A stretch of 17,305 nucleotides of DNA from Hyphomicrobium sp. (GTDB taxonomy: Bacteria > Pseudomonadota > Alphaproteobacteria > Rhizobiales > Hyphomicrobiaceae), in contig JAUWCP010000026.1 in the NCBI GenBank assembly GCA_030609245.1, positions 1 to 17,305 on the forward strand, written 5' to 3'. Both the position numbers and the translations under genes were made by a program. This document shows positions 7,340-15,163 of this stretch, piece by piece. Within the stretch, counting starts at the first letter, position 1. Every line of letters begins with the position of its first letter. The notes below the pieces were generated by a model. The model had not been told where the DNA came from, did not search any database, and was given only the letters and a program-made list of their open reading frames with translations.

Positions 7340-8200
7340 ATGAAATGCCTTGTACCGGCTGGGGTCGATCATGCTCGATCAAGAGTGTCGGTTACAATCC
7401 TTCTGCTTCTTGGCGTCGCGTTGGCCTTGCCGACCCCCCTCTTGGCGGCTCCGAAAGGTCCAGTAAACGAGGTATGGCCTGCGAGCGTAAAGGCGGTCTA
7501 CCGGATCAGCTTTGGCATATTCGGTGATATCGGATTCTATCGCTTCAAGTCACAGCTCAAGGACGGGAAATACAATCTCGATGGGGTGGTTAAAATCGAG
7601 ACCACCGTCCTCGATTACTCTGCGGTGATGCGCAGCTCGGGTTCTTTCGTGTCGGCGGAGCTGAGCCCAGACAGCCACATGTTTCGCTTCAAGCAGGACC
7701 CGCTCATTGGAAAAAAGAAGCGGTCCACGCTCCATATGGCATTCGACGATTCGGGCGTGAAACAAGTTAAGTTCGTGCCGAAGAAGAAGAAGCCTTCGAA
7801 GCGTAATGTTCCTGTAACCGAGCAGCAGCTTGAAAATGTACTCGATCCTTTGAGCGCTATCATGGCGCTGTCGCTCGACCAAACAGGAGATCCCTGCCGG
7901 CGTACCCTTTCAGTCTTCGACGGCAAGCATCGCTTCGACCTCATCTTCACACCCAAACGGCAGTCGTCGCGTAACGTCGTCTGCGGCGTCCGCTTCGTGC
8001 CCATTTCCGGCCATCGCAAGGGTAAGGGGAACTCCGTCATCACTGGAAACGCCGAAGTTATGTTGCGTCGCGTGCCAAAAGCGAACATCGTCATTCCTTT
8101 GCGCGTGACGGTCTCGACCATCGCCGGCAATGCGGTGCTGGAGTCGGAAAAAGTCATCATCACGATGCCCGACAGGAAGCGCATTGCATTCAGGCGATAG
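7340..8200 (+). CDS. DUF3108 domain-containing exported protein
   Basis: A 286-residue protein (from ATG 7340) with a signal peptide: an Arg-containing n-region, a hydrophobic run VTILLLLGVALAL (18-30) and likely cleavage near LLAA (about 36). The mature part shows DUF3108 features: KAVYRISFGIFGDIGFYRF near the start, the VLDYSAVMRSSGSF segment, a central basic KKKKPSKRNVP loop, ENVLDPLSAIMAL, then CRRTLSVFDGKHRFDL. The fold is beta-rich and presumed periplasmic; the function is unknown. Cys residues in the second half (DPCRRT, VVCGV) could form a disulfide. GGGG lies 12 bases before 7340; ATGs at 7310 and 7328 are in frame, with poor ribosome sites, and would only lengthen the n-region. It precedes the helicase by 194 bp, as it commonly does in rhizobia. 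Confidence 0.85.
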   Translation: MKCLVPAGVDHARSRVSVTILLLLGVALALPTPLLAAPKGPVNEVWPASVKAVYRISFGIFGDIGFYRFKSQLKDGKYNLDGVVKIETTVLDYSAVMRSSGSFVSAELSPDSHMFRFKQDPLIGKKKRSTLHMAFDDSGVKQVKFVPKKKKPSKRNVPVTEQQLENVLDPLSAIMALSLDQTGDPCRRTLSVFDGKHRFDLIFTPKRQSSRNVVCGVRFVPISGHRKGKGNSVITGNAEVMLRRVPKANIVIPLRVTVSTIAGNAVLESEKVIITMPDRKRIAFRR

Positions 8201-8394
8201 GCGCATCTTGAGATTGGTGCGGGTAGCGAGAGGCAACTGGCGGGAGCACGTTTGCGCACCATGCATTCCCCTTCAAGGGAGCAGCGAACATGTTGAGCCA
8301 GCCCTTGAGCGCGCTGCCCAAGAAACAAAACTCTTGATCTCTGCGCAAGCGTTTGCGATGGCAACGATAGTGTAAGTTGAAAAGGCCTAACTCG

Positions 8395-11300
8395 ATGGGC
8401 AGCGACCTCGAAACCCGGATCCGTCATGTGACGGCCGTTTTGGGCCCTACCAACACCGGCAAGACGCATCTCGCCATCGAACGCATGATCGGCCACGAGA
8501 GTGGCATGATCGGCTTGCCGTTGCGTCTTCTCGCCCGCGAGGTCTACGACAAAATTTCAGCGCGAGTGGGAGCCGATAAGGTCGCGCTGGTGACGGGCGA
8601 AGAGAAGATCAAGCCTGAGCGCGCGCGATATTGGGTGTGCACGGTGGAAGCCATGCCGCGCGACGTTGATGTGGATTTTCTTGCCATCGATGAAATTCAG
8701 CTCGCAAGCGATCCTGAGCGTGGCCATGTCTTTACCGACCGGCTGCTGCACGCACGTGGCCGATCCGAGACGCTGTTGCTGGGCGCTCAAACCATGCGCG
8801 AGCCTATCAGCGATCTCATCCCGGGCGCCAACTTCATCTCGCGGCCGCGGTTATCCAATCTGACCTATTCTGGACAGAAGAAGATCACGCGATTGCCGAA
8901 GCGTTCGGCAGTCGTCGCCTTCTCAGCGGCGGAGGTTTACGCGATTGCCGAGCTCATCCGCCGGCAGCATGGCGGCACGGCCGTCGTGCTCGGTGCGCTG
9001 TCGCCAAGAACGCGCAACGCTCAAGTTGCCCTCTACCAATCGGGCGACGTGGGCTATCTCGTAGCGACCGACGCTATTGGCATGGGGCTCAACCTCGACA
9101 TAGATCACGTCGCCTTCTCGGCGGCCCGCAAATTTGATGGCCAGAAGTACCGTAGCCTGACGCCTTCTGAGCTTAGCCAGATTGCGGGCCGGGCCGGACG
9201 GCACATGAACGATGGAACCTTTGGCGTCACAGGCTCAGCTGAGCCATTTGATTCCGATACGATTGAGCGGCTTGAGACGCACAACTTCGAGCACGTCCGT
9301 GTGCTGCAGTGGCGCAATAGAACCCTTGATTTTTCGACGCTGGAACGCCTCAGAGAATCGCTGCGCGCCATGCCACGCGAGCAACGTATGACGCGTGCGC
9401 GCATGGTCGACGACGTAGCTGCTTTGGAAACTGTGAGTGCGGACAAGGAGATTGCGGGCATGGCGTGCGCTCCAGCGGGCGTGGCCAAGTTGTGGGACGT
9501 TTGCCAAATTCCGGACTACCGCAAAATCTCGAGTCAGAATCACGCGGAGCTGGTCGCAAGCCTCTACAAGTTTCTCATGAGCTCGGATGAATGCATTCCT
9601 GAGGATTGGTTCGCCAAGCAAGTCGACTTCGCCGATCGCACCGATGGCGACATCGATACACTGGCAAACCGGATTGCTCACATCAGGACGTGGACCTTCG
9701 TGTCGAACCGCGCCGATTGGCTCAAGGATCCCGGCCACTGGCAGGGCCGAGCGCGAGAGATCGAGGACAAGCTGTCGGATGCATTGCACGAACGTTTGAC
9801 GCAGCGGTTTGTCGATTTACGCACCAGCGCGCTCATGAAGGGCATGCGTGACAAAGAAGAGCTTCACGCCGAGATCGCGGAAGATGGGACGATCCGCGTA
9901 GAGAACCACTATGTCGGCATGCTAAACGGGTTTCTGTTTTCTCCGGATGCCAGCGGGGAAGGAATCCACGGCAAGGCAACCCGCAATGCGGCCGCCCAGG
10001 TTCTAGGGCGCGAATTGGCAATGCGCGCCCGCCGCGTGTCCGCTGCTAAGTCCGACGCCTTTCGCCTGACGCGGCGAGGTCGCATCTTATGGAAGGATGA
10101 GGAGATCGCTTATATCGAGGTGACGGACGATCCGTTCAAACCCTCGCTAACGCTTCTTACCGATGAGCATCTATCCGCCCCCGACCGCGACAAGATTGAG
10201 GCACGGCTCCAGACTTGGTTGTCGCAATCTATTGCTGACAAGCTGAAGCCGCTGGTGGAAATCGGCAAGGCGGAAGACATCTCCGGTCTCGCCCGCGGCA
10301 TAGGCTTCCGTCTTAGAGAGAATTTCGGCATTTTGAAACGCGAGACAGTTGCTGACGAGATCAAATCGCTCGATCAAACTGCGCGTGCCCAATTGCGGAA
10401 GTACGGCGTTCGCTTCGGTGCCTTCAACATTTATGTCCCGTTGCTATTGAAGCCTGCAGCGGCTGAGCTAGTGCTGACCCTTTGGTCGCTCCAGCACGCT
10501 AACGCTATGGGTATGTCTTTGGAGGCACTGCCTGAGCCGCCGCGCGCTGGTCTCACGTCGTTTGCGCCCGACCAAGCAACGCCGGAGCCCTTCTATAGAG
10601 CGTGCGGCTACCATATCTGCGGTTCGCGCGCGGTTCGCCTTGACATGCTGGAGCGCCTCGCCGATCTGATCCGGCCGCTTCTATCCTGGCGCGCAAATTC
10701 CGACGAGAAAGACTCCAAGCCGCCGAAGGGCGCAACGGGCGACGGCGGTTTCACGGTCACACCCGAAATGATGTCGGTTCTGGGTTGTTCGCCCGATGAG
10801 CTGGGCGGCGTTCTCAAAGCGCTCGGCTTTTGGGTTGAGCGCAAGCCGGGCAAGGCGGTGGAGGCAGGTGCGGACTCTGCTCCCGCCACAGACGCGACAC
10901 TCTCCGCTGATGGTGAAGCGCCAATCATGAATACGCCTGCTGCGGCTGAGACAGAACTGGCGAAAGCGGCATCGTCTGAGGGGCTGGACGATGCAGCGCG
11001 GGCAACAGGTGAAGCGGCGGCCGAGGGTGCAGAGCCGCAATTGGAAGAGGTCTGGCGTCCGCGCCGTCACCAGCGCGGTGAGCGTAGCAAGGATGGCGCC
11101 ACCCGGGCTCGCAAGCGCCACCAAGACAAAGCGGCACGAAGTCAGACCAACGATTCTGCTAAAGCTGCGGTTCCAGACGGCAAGGAACGGCAGAAATCGG
11201 CGGGCTCCCACGAGGATCGCCGCGAGGGAAGGCGCAACAGCGCGAAGAATCGCCCGGACCGCTCCCGCGATGGCCGCCACCGCCGACCCAAGGGAGGGGA

Positions 11301-11448
11301 GCGGCGTGTGCGCGATGAGCGCCATGCGCCCGAGGTCATTTCGGCTGCACCGCCACGCAAAGCGGGGACGGATCCTGACTCGCCGTTTGCCGCGCTGGGT
11401 GCGCTGCGCGATGCGCTCGAGAAACGTGGCAAGGAGAGCAACACTTGA
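8395..11448 (+). CDS. SUV3/MgpS-type superfamily 2 RNA helicase
   Basis: A 1017-residue helicase. Motif I is GPTNTGKT (17-24), motif II DEIQ (99-102) in place of DEAD/DEAH, a motif V region ATDAIGMGLNLDI (about 223-235) and motif VI QIAGRAGR (262-269). The DEIQ plus GRAGR pair and the start HVTAVLGPTNTGKTHLAIERM identify the SUV3/SUPV3L1-like group, the relatives of the mitochondrial degradosome helicase. About 550 further residues follow the core, then a low-complexity tail from about 815 that is first acidic and Ala-rich, then strongly Arg/Lys-rich (RRHQRGERSKDG, RRHRRPKGGERR) and probably binds RNA. It ends in a short hydrophobic helix FAALGALRDALEKR. The ATG at 8395 has AAAGG 9 bases upstream; a TTG six codons earlier lacks one. 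The stop overlaps the next start. Likely role: RNA unwinding in turnover or ribosome biology (family inference). Confidence 0.92.
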   Translation: MGSDLETRIRHVTAVLGPTNTGKTHLAIERMIGHESGMIGLPLRLLAREVYDKISARVGADKVALVTGEEKIKPERARYWVCTVEAMPRDVDVDFLAIDEIQLASDPERGHVFTDRLLHARGRSETLLLGAQTMREPISDLIPGANFISRPRLSNLTYSGQKKITRLPKRSAVVAFSAAEVYAIAELIRRQHGGTAVVLGALSPRTRNAQVALYQSGDVGYLVATDAIGMGLNLDIDHVAFSAARKFDGQKYRSLTPSELSQIAGRAGRHMNDGTFGVTGSAEPFDSDTIERLETHNFEHVRVLQWRNRTLDFSTLERLRESLRAMPREQRMTRARMVDDVAALETVSADKEIAGMACAPAGVAKLWDVCQIPDYRKISSQNHAELVASLYKFLMSSDECIPEDWFAKQVDFADRTDGDIDTLANRIAHIRTWTFVSNRADWLKDPGHWQGRAREIEDKLSDALHERLTQRFVDLRTSALMKGMRDKEELHAEIAEDGTIRVENHYVGMLNGFLFSPDASGEGIHGKATRNAAAQVLGRELAMRARRVSAAKSDAFRLTRRGRILWKDEEIAYIEVTDDPFKPSLTLLTDEHLSAPDRDKIEARLQTWLSQSIADKLKPLVEIGKAEDISGLARGIGFRLRENFGILKRETVADEIKSLDQTARAQLRKYGVRFGAFNIYVPLLLKPAAAELVLTLWSLQHANAMGMSLEALPEPPRAGLTSFAPDQATPEPFYRACGYHICGSRAVRLDMLERLADLIRPLLSWRANSDEKDSKPPKGATGDGGFTVTPEMMSVLGCSPDELGGVLKALGFWVERKPGKAVEAGADSAPATDATLSADGEAPIMNTPAAAETELAKAASSEGLDDAARATGEAAAEGAEPQLEEVWRPRRHQRGERSKDGATRARKRHQDKAARSQTNDSAKAAVPDGKERQKSAGSHEDRREGRRNSAKNRPDRSRDGRHRRPKGGERRVRDERHAPEVISAAPPRKAGTDPDSPFAALGALRDALEKRGKESNT

Positions 11449-11894
11449 GGCCCCGCGGCCCGCAGGAAGCAGGCGCTGCCAAGGAAATTCAGCGCCTGGA
11501 CAAATGGCTTTGGTTTGCGCGGCTGGCAAAGACGCGGACTCTTGCTACAGAGTTCGTGCTTTCCGGCAAGGTGCGGGTCAATCGTGCGCGAGTCGACAAA
11601 CCGAGCTATGCGGTTCGCGTGGATGACGTTCTAACTGTCGTTATCGGTCGAGTGGTGCGCGTCTTGAAAGTGCTCGATCTCGGCCTCAGGCGCGGGCCAG
11701 CACCTGCCGCGCGTGCGCTCTATGAGGAATTGACACCAGAGGCCGATCCGCTCAAACCTCAACGGCACAGGTCGCTCCATGATCTAATCGCGCGTGGAAA
11801 TGACGTCAGTCCTGGCCGGCGGCCGGTTGGCATGGGGCGGCCGACCAAGAAAGAACGCCGTGATATCGAGCGACTGAACGCGAAAATTCGCTGA
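11445..11894 (+). CDS. hslR: S4-domain RNA-binding protein, Hsp15 (HslR)-like
   Basis: A 149-residue protein with an S4 domain at about 16-70 (IQRLDKWLWFARLAKTRTLA, GKVRVNRARVDKPSYAVRVDD). It keeps two features of E. coli Hsp15 outside the S4 fold: the ALYEELTPE segment (about 106-114) and the basic C-terminal RPTKKERRDIERL. Hsp15 binds free 50S subunits carrying a nascent chain and helps recycle stalled ribosomes; the same role here is an inference. The start is a TTG whose last two bases are the first two of the helicase TGA. AAGGAGAG lies about 7 bases upstream inside the helicase gene, so translation is coupled. The protein is slightly longer than E. coli Hsp15 because of a helicase-proximal N-terminal extension. 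Confidence 0.87.
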   Translation: MRPRGPQEAGAAKEIQRLDKWLWFARLAKTRTLATEFVLSGKVRVNRARVDKPSYAVRVDDVLTVVIGRVVRVLKVLDLGLRRGPAPAARALYEELTPEADPLKPQRHRSLHDLIARGNDVSPGRRPVGMGRPTKKERRDIERLNAKIR

Positions 11895-12006
11895 TCCCAG
11901 CGGGCCATTTCTGCTAACCAGCGTGCGTTGCGGGGAACCGGCTCTCGTTGCGACCGGGGCCGTCCCCATATCACTCTATGCAAGAGGAACGATCCGGACC
12001 TATCCG

Positions 12007-12345
12007 ATGACCTATATCGTCAATGAGAAGTGCATTAAGTGCAAATACACCGATTGTGTGGAGGTCTGCCCGGTCGATTGCTTCTACGAGGGAGAGAACA
12101 TGCTCGTCATCCATCCCGACGAGTGCATCGACTGCGGCGTTTGCGAGCCAGAATGTCCGGTGGACGCGATCAAGCCGGATACCGAGCCAGGGTTGGAGAA
12201 GTGGCTTGAGCTCAACCGGAAGTACTCAGAGACCTGGCCGAATATCACTGCCAAGAAAGAGGCGCCGTCCGACGCGGACGCCTATAAAGACGAGCAGGGC
12301 AAGTTCGAGAAACACTTTTCGTCGAATCCAGGGGAGGGGGACTAA
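12007..12345 (+). CDS. fdxA: Seven-iron ferredoxin FdxA
   Basis: A 112-residue ferredoxin starting MTYIVNEKCIKCKYTDC. By analogy with Azotobacter ferredoxin I, Cys9, Cys17, Cys21 and Cys50 would bind the [3Fe-4S] cluster and Cys25, Cys40, Cys43 and Cys46 the [4Fe-4S] cluster; Cys12 is the extra conserved cysteine. The long acidic C-terminal extension (ELNRKYSETWPNIT, then Asp/Glu/Lys-rich to the end) is typical of the family. It is a soluble low-potential electron carrier; its partner is unknown. The frame stays open upstream for 28 codons, but no family member has such an N terminus and the ATG at 12007 is clearly the start, despite a poor ribosome site. It lies between the S4 gene (112 bp away) and carD, an order common in rhizobia. 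Confidence 0.96.
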   Translation: MTYIVNEKCIKCKYTDCVEVCPVDCFYEGENMLVIHPDECIDCGVCEPECPVDAIKPDTEPGLEKWLELNRKYSETWPNITAKKEAPSDADAYKDEQGKFEKHFSSNPGEGD

Positions 12346-12778
12346 TTTCGTAGGATTTTTATCCGGTTAGCGGTTGCGGCAATTTGTGCCGATCCGCCCT
12401 GAAACGCCGGCCAGTTAGGGGTGTTTGTTAGGTGGGCGCACCTGTTGAGCAGGTGTCGCCCTTCATTTTCGACGAAGTTTGTGTTATGCTGGCATCACTC
12501 AACACATAAAAATAGGTACGTAGTCGGAACAGGAGAGAAACAAACAGTACACGCTCTCCCGTTGCACGAGCAATAATCGGGCTGCTTGCGGGCCGATACT
12601 GAGCGATTTTGGCAGAAGCTCAAGTCACACAACAGGATCACGATTTGGCCGGCAACGGGCGCGTGTCCGTCAAACAGGCGCCCCGGACGACGGCGATTGC
12701 GCTGCCGCGCTGGGATAATTGTGCGGATGTTCCGTGGTCTTAGTTCGCAGTACCAGACGAGAAAGTGAGACGACCCTA
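12346..12778. other. Long non-coding gap between fdxA and carD
   Basis: A 433-base stretch without a credible gene. It holds the hairpin at 12434-12469 and presumably the carD promoter. An AT-richer patch (about 12470-12560) follows the hairpin. A GGATAATTG that resembles a -10 box lies at about 12713-12721, but no good -35 is spaced correctly before it. A short open frame at 12586-12768 has no ribosome site or protein-like composition. The length would allow a small RNA or a structured carD leader, but I see no specific evidence for either. Confidence 0.5.
12434..12469 (+). terminator. Candidate intrinsic terminator after fdxA
   Basis: GGGCGCACCTG and CAGGTGTCGCCC pair around a TTGAG loop with one bulged T, giving an 11-bp GC-rich stem followed by TTCATTTT. 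It is 89 bases after the fdxA stop, rather far, and the T-run is interrupted, but it is the only strong hairpin in the gap. Confidence 0.55.
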
Positions 12779-13822
12779 ATGGCTCAAAAGAAAAAATTAA
12801 CCACTACCGGCCGGTCGGCCAAGTCCGCCTCCGGTAAGAAGGCCGCCCGCAAGACTGTGGCAGCCAAGAAGCCGGGTCGTCAGGCAGCAAAAAAGCCAGC
12901 CGCGCGCAAAACCGTCGCCACGGCGGCCTCCGCTAAGAGCAAGAAGCCGACCGTAAGAAAGACATCAGTATCGGCGGCTACCGTCAAGGCGCGTGCAAAG
13001 TCGGCTCGCGGCAAGGCCGCTGCGGCCAGCCGCACCGTGAAGCCCGTAGCGAAGAAGGGTGCCGCCGCGACGAAGGCTGCTCCGGCTCGTGCGGTCGCTG
13101 CTGCGGTGAAGCCGGCTGTGCAGAAGATCACCGCGTCTGTAGCGGCAAAAACGGCTCCAGCAGCGAAAGCGGCTCCAACACCGAAGTCGATTGCGGAGAA
13201 GGTGGTCGTTGCACGTCAGTTGATGGCGGCGAAGAGAAAGCCCGTCAACCAGCGCCACGGTTTCAAAATCAACGATTTCGTCGTCTACCCCGCTCACGGC
13301 GTGGGCCGCATCGTCGGCATCGAGGAGCAGGAGATTGCGGGAATTTCTCTTGAGCTCTTTGTCCTCAACTTCGAAAAGGAGAAGCTGACGCTACGTGTGC
13401 CCACTGGCAAGCTAGCGAGTGTCGGCATGCGCAAGCTGTCCGAGGATGGCGTCGTCAAGAAGGCGATGGATACGCTAAAGGGCCGCGCCCGCGTAAAGCG
13501 CACGATGTGGAGCCGGCGTGCGCAGGAATATGTCGCCAAGATCAATTCCGGCGATCTCGTTTCGATTGCTGAAGTTGTGCGCGACCTCTATCGCTCCGAT
13601 GCTCAGCCTGAGCAGTCATACTCAGAGCGTCAGCTTTACGAGGACGCGCTCGATCGTATGGCGCGTGAGATTGCCGTGGTCGAGAAACTCGACGATCGCG
13701 GTGCAGTGCAACGCATCACGGAAGTGTTGTCAAAGAGCGCCCGTGGACGCCGGCTTGCTGCTGAGGCTGCTGAGGCTGCTGAGGCTGCCGAGGCCAACGG
13801 TGACGAGAGCAGGGCCGCATGA
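12779..13822 (+). CDS. CarD/CdnL family RNA polymerase-binding regulator with H1-like N-terminal extension
   Basis: A 347-residue protein. Residues 1-158 are Lys/Ala/Arg/Pro/Thr-rich with repeats such as AAKKP, AARKTVA and VKPVAKK, resembling histone H1 or AlgP tails. Residues 162-225 are the CarD RNA polymerase-interacting domain (FVVYPAHGVGRIVGIEEQEI, LRVPTGKLASVGMRKL). Residues 226-322 are the helical DNA-binding part, with RTMWSRRAQEY whose Trp244 matches the tryptophan that CarD/CdnL proteins insert beside the -10 element. A short AEA-repeat tail ends it. CarD/CdnL stabilises RNA polymerase open complexes, especially at rRNA promoters. The ATG at 12779 begins MAQKKK; the frame continues 20 codons upstream without family resemblance. 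The ribosome site is weak. Known CarD of Myxococcus carries an HMGA-like tail at its C terminus; here a basic tail is at the N terminus. A strong terminator follows 39 bases after the stop. Confidence 0.93.
   Translation: MAQKKKLTTTGRSAKSASGKKAARKTVAAKKPGRQAAKKPAARKTVATAASAKSKKPTVRKTSVSAATVKARAKSARGKAAAASRTVKPVAKKGAAATKAAPARAVAAAVKPAVQKITASVAAKTAPAAKAAPTPKSIAEKVVVARQLMAAKRKPVNQRHGFKINDFVVYPAHGVGRIVGIEEQEIAGISLELFVLNFEKEKLTLRVPTGKLASVGMRKLSEDGVVKKAMDTLKGRARVKRTMWSRRAQEYVAKINSGDLVSIAEVVRDLYRSDAQPEQSYSERQLYEDALDRMAREIAVVEKLDDRGAVQRITEVLSKSARGRRLAAEAAEAAEAAEANGDESRAA
13760..13795 (+). repeat. Short tandem repeat, 9-bp unit, in carD
   Basis: GCTGAGGCT occurs three times perfectly (13760-13786), followed by a fourth copy with two changes (13787-13795). 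The unit encodes Ala-Glu-Ala, so copy-number change keeps the frame and only alters the length of the acidic tail of the CarD protein. Confidence 0.8.
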
Positions 13823-13846
13823 TGCGTGCCTTGTAAGGCAGCACTT

Positions 13847-14929
13847 TCAAAGATCGACAGCGCCCGGCGTCTTTTGCGCCGGGCGTTTTTGTTTCGGATC
13901 GGGAGTGATATCGCGCCGGTCGCTGCTCATCCTCGGCGCGCCAGGTTTTGCTGGTGGTCTGCGACGTCCCTTTTCGATCGCTGTGATTTGGCCGGGATCC
14001 AAAACGTCGATGAATGGGCCGTTGCGGTATTCGATCCAGCCGCGAACCTGGACCGCCTTGCCTTCAAGCGCGGCGAGCGCCTTCGCCCAGTCGGGCTTCG
14101 CGCGAAGCAATTTGGCGCTGACGCCTGCGGTAAAGTCGCTGCGCCAGTTACGATCAAAATTGATATACGTCCGGCCCTTGGTGGCTACTACGCTCACCAC
14201 GCGGCCTTCGACAATCTGGTAGGTATTTCTTAGGCGCATCAATGCGTGGGTGCGTTTTGCCGGGCGCATAGCATAGGCTGCGTTGGACCAGAGGCCCGCA
14301 TTGGCTGCTCGTGCAATGCTTTCGTGGGCCAGAAGCTCGGGCATGCACGCAAGACTTCCCGGCAGCCCGTAGGCGCGAGCGTGGCCGCTGCTCAATAGCT
14401 TTCCCTGAACCCAAACACGCTCGCCACCGCGCTTAAGAAACACGTGGGCCAGAAGGCGGCCGTAACGGTCGCTGCGACGGCCGGAAAATGCGAGTTCCAC
14501 CGATTGGCCTAGTACAAGATCGTCTAGGGCTGCGATGGCTGCGCGCTCAGGCGGCCACGGCCGGGTGTCGGCACGATGGTTGGGCGAGCGTGGCGCCAAC
14601 GCCCCGACGAGCCGCACTTCGCGACCGTTGTCGAGCAATAAGGTTTCGGAATCTAGGACGCGAGTGACTGCGCGTGTGGGTCCTGCCTGCAATGTGCACG
14701 GCGGTTGGGTCCTGTCCTGCGCGAATAGCTCCGGAATCGGGAATGCAAACATGAGACCGATCGAAATTATCGGGGCCGCGAATTTTATTGAATTGTCGCT
14801 TCTGGCTCCGTGATCACCTGGAAATGCTTTTGACGAGCGCACCTCCCGCTTCTCGTGTCGCTTATTGGACGTCAGCAATTGCGACCCATAATGCGAGGAA
14901 GCCTTTCTGAGAAACATCAATATTTGCAT
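13847..14929 (-). CDS. Exported staphylococcal-nuclease-fold protein, catalytic residues altered
   Basis: 360 residues from ATG 14929, which has GGAGGAG 2 bases upstream. A GTG at 14998 is the in-frame alternative. A hydrophobic segment at about 50-66 after a long basic n-region ends in LFA|QD, so it is an uncleaved anchor or a late signal peptide. The SNase domain (about 88-190) has VLDSETLLLDNGREVRLVG and RYGRLLAHVFL. Aligned to staphylococcal nuclease, the two arginines are kept (Arg106 = R35, Arg158 = R87), but D21 is Glu95, D40 is Leu111 and E43 is Arg114, so nuclease activity is doubtful. A second beta-rich domain (about 240-320: YQIVEGRVVSVV, YINFDRNWRSDF, VRGWIEYRNGPFIDV) resembles an OB fold common in alphaproteobacterial relatives. 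The tail is Lys/Pro-rich. The 3' end lies over the carD terminator. Confidence 0.85.
   Translation of the reverse strand: MQILMFLRKASSHYGSQLLTSNKRHEKREVRSSKAFPGDHGARSDNSIKFAAPIISIGLMFAFPIPELFAQDRTQPPCTLQAGPTRAVTRVLDSETLLLDNGREVRLVGALAPRSPNHRADTRPWPPERAAIAALDDLVLGQSVELAFSGRRSDRYGRLLAHVFLKRGGERVWVQGKLLSSGHARAYGLPGSLACMPELLAHESIARAANAGLWSNAAYAMRPAKRTHALMRLRNTYQIVEGRVVSVVATKGRTYINFDRNWRSDFTAGVSAKLLRAKPDWAKALAALEGKAVQVRGWIEYRNGPFIDVLDPGQITAIEKGRRRPPAKPGAPRMSSDRRDITPDPKQKRPAQKTPGAVDL
13861..13893 (+). terminator. Strong intrinsic terminator of carD
   Basis: CGCCCGGCG (13861-13869) and CGCCGGGCG (13877-13885) form a perfect 9-bp GC stem with a 7-base loop, followed by TTTTTGTTT. It is 39 bases after the carD stop. 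It lies inside the last codons of the convergent nuclease-like gene, on whose strand the T-run is absent, so it acts on plus-strand transcripts only. Confidence 0.9.
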
Positions 14930-15163
14930 CGCTCCTCCATTGACACGACACGCCAAGGTCCTTCGCCAAGCATGAGGAATAACTTGGGAGAGGCGCACGA
15001 ACTAAGGCTCATCAGTTGTATCGCTCAATTCTACTAGCGAACATCTCGTTTTTTATTCAGCATTCAGAGCATGTCTAATCGCGAAGGCAGCTGAGGATAC
15101 GAGTATCTCCAGAGACTGAGTGCGTGCGGCGATCGAACGGCGTAGTGCGCGCCTACAACACCG

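Noticed and set aside
7615..8496. Long open frame on the minus strand (about 293 codons) across the DUF3108 gene
   Set aside because: It is antisense to a well-supported exported protein with a signal peptide, has no recognisable domain and no ribosome site.
10681..11529. Long open frame on the minus strand (about 282 codons) under the helicase tail
   Set aside because: It mirrors the Arg/Lys/Ala-rich helicase tail, where high GC leaves antisense frames open; no domain seen.
11923..12006. N-terminal extension of FdxA by 28 residues
   Set aside because: FdxA proteins start MTYIV/MTFVV; the extension has no family resemblance.
12531..12560. Possible EcfG-type (GGAAC) stress promoter in the fdxA-carD gap
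   Set aside because: GGAAC is present, but a GTT-type -10 is not at the 16-17 base spacing.
13518..14222. Plus-strand open frame across the end of carD and the nuclease-like gene
   Set aside because: It runs through a strong terminator and overlaps two supported genes; no ribosome site or family resemblance.
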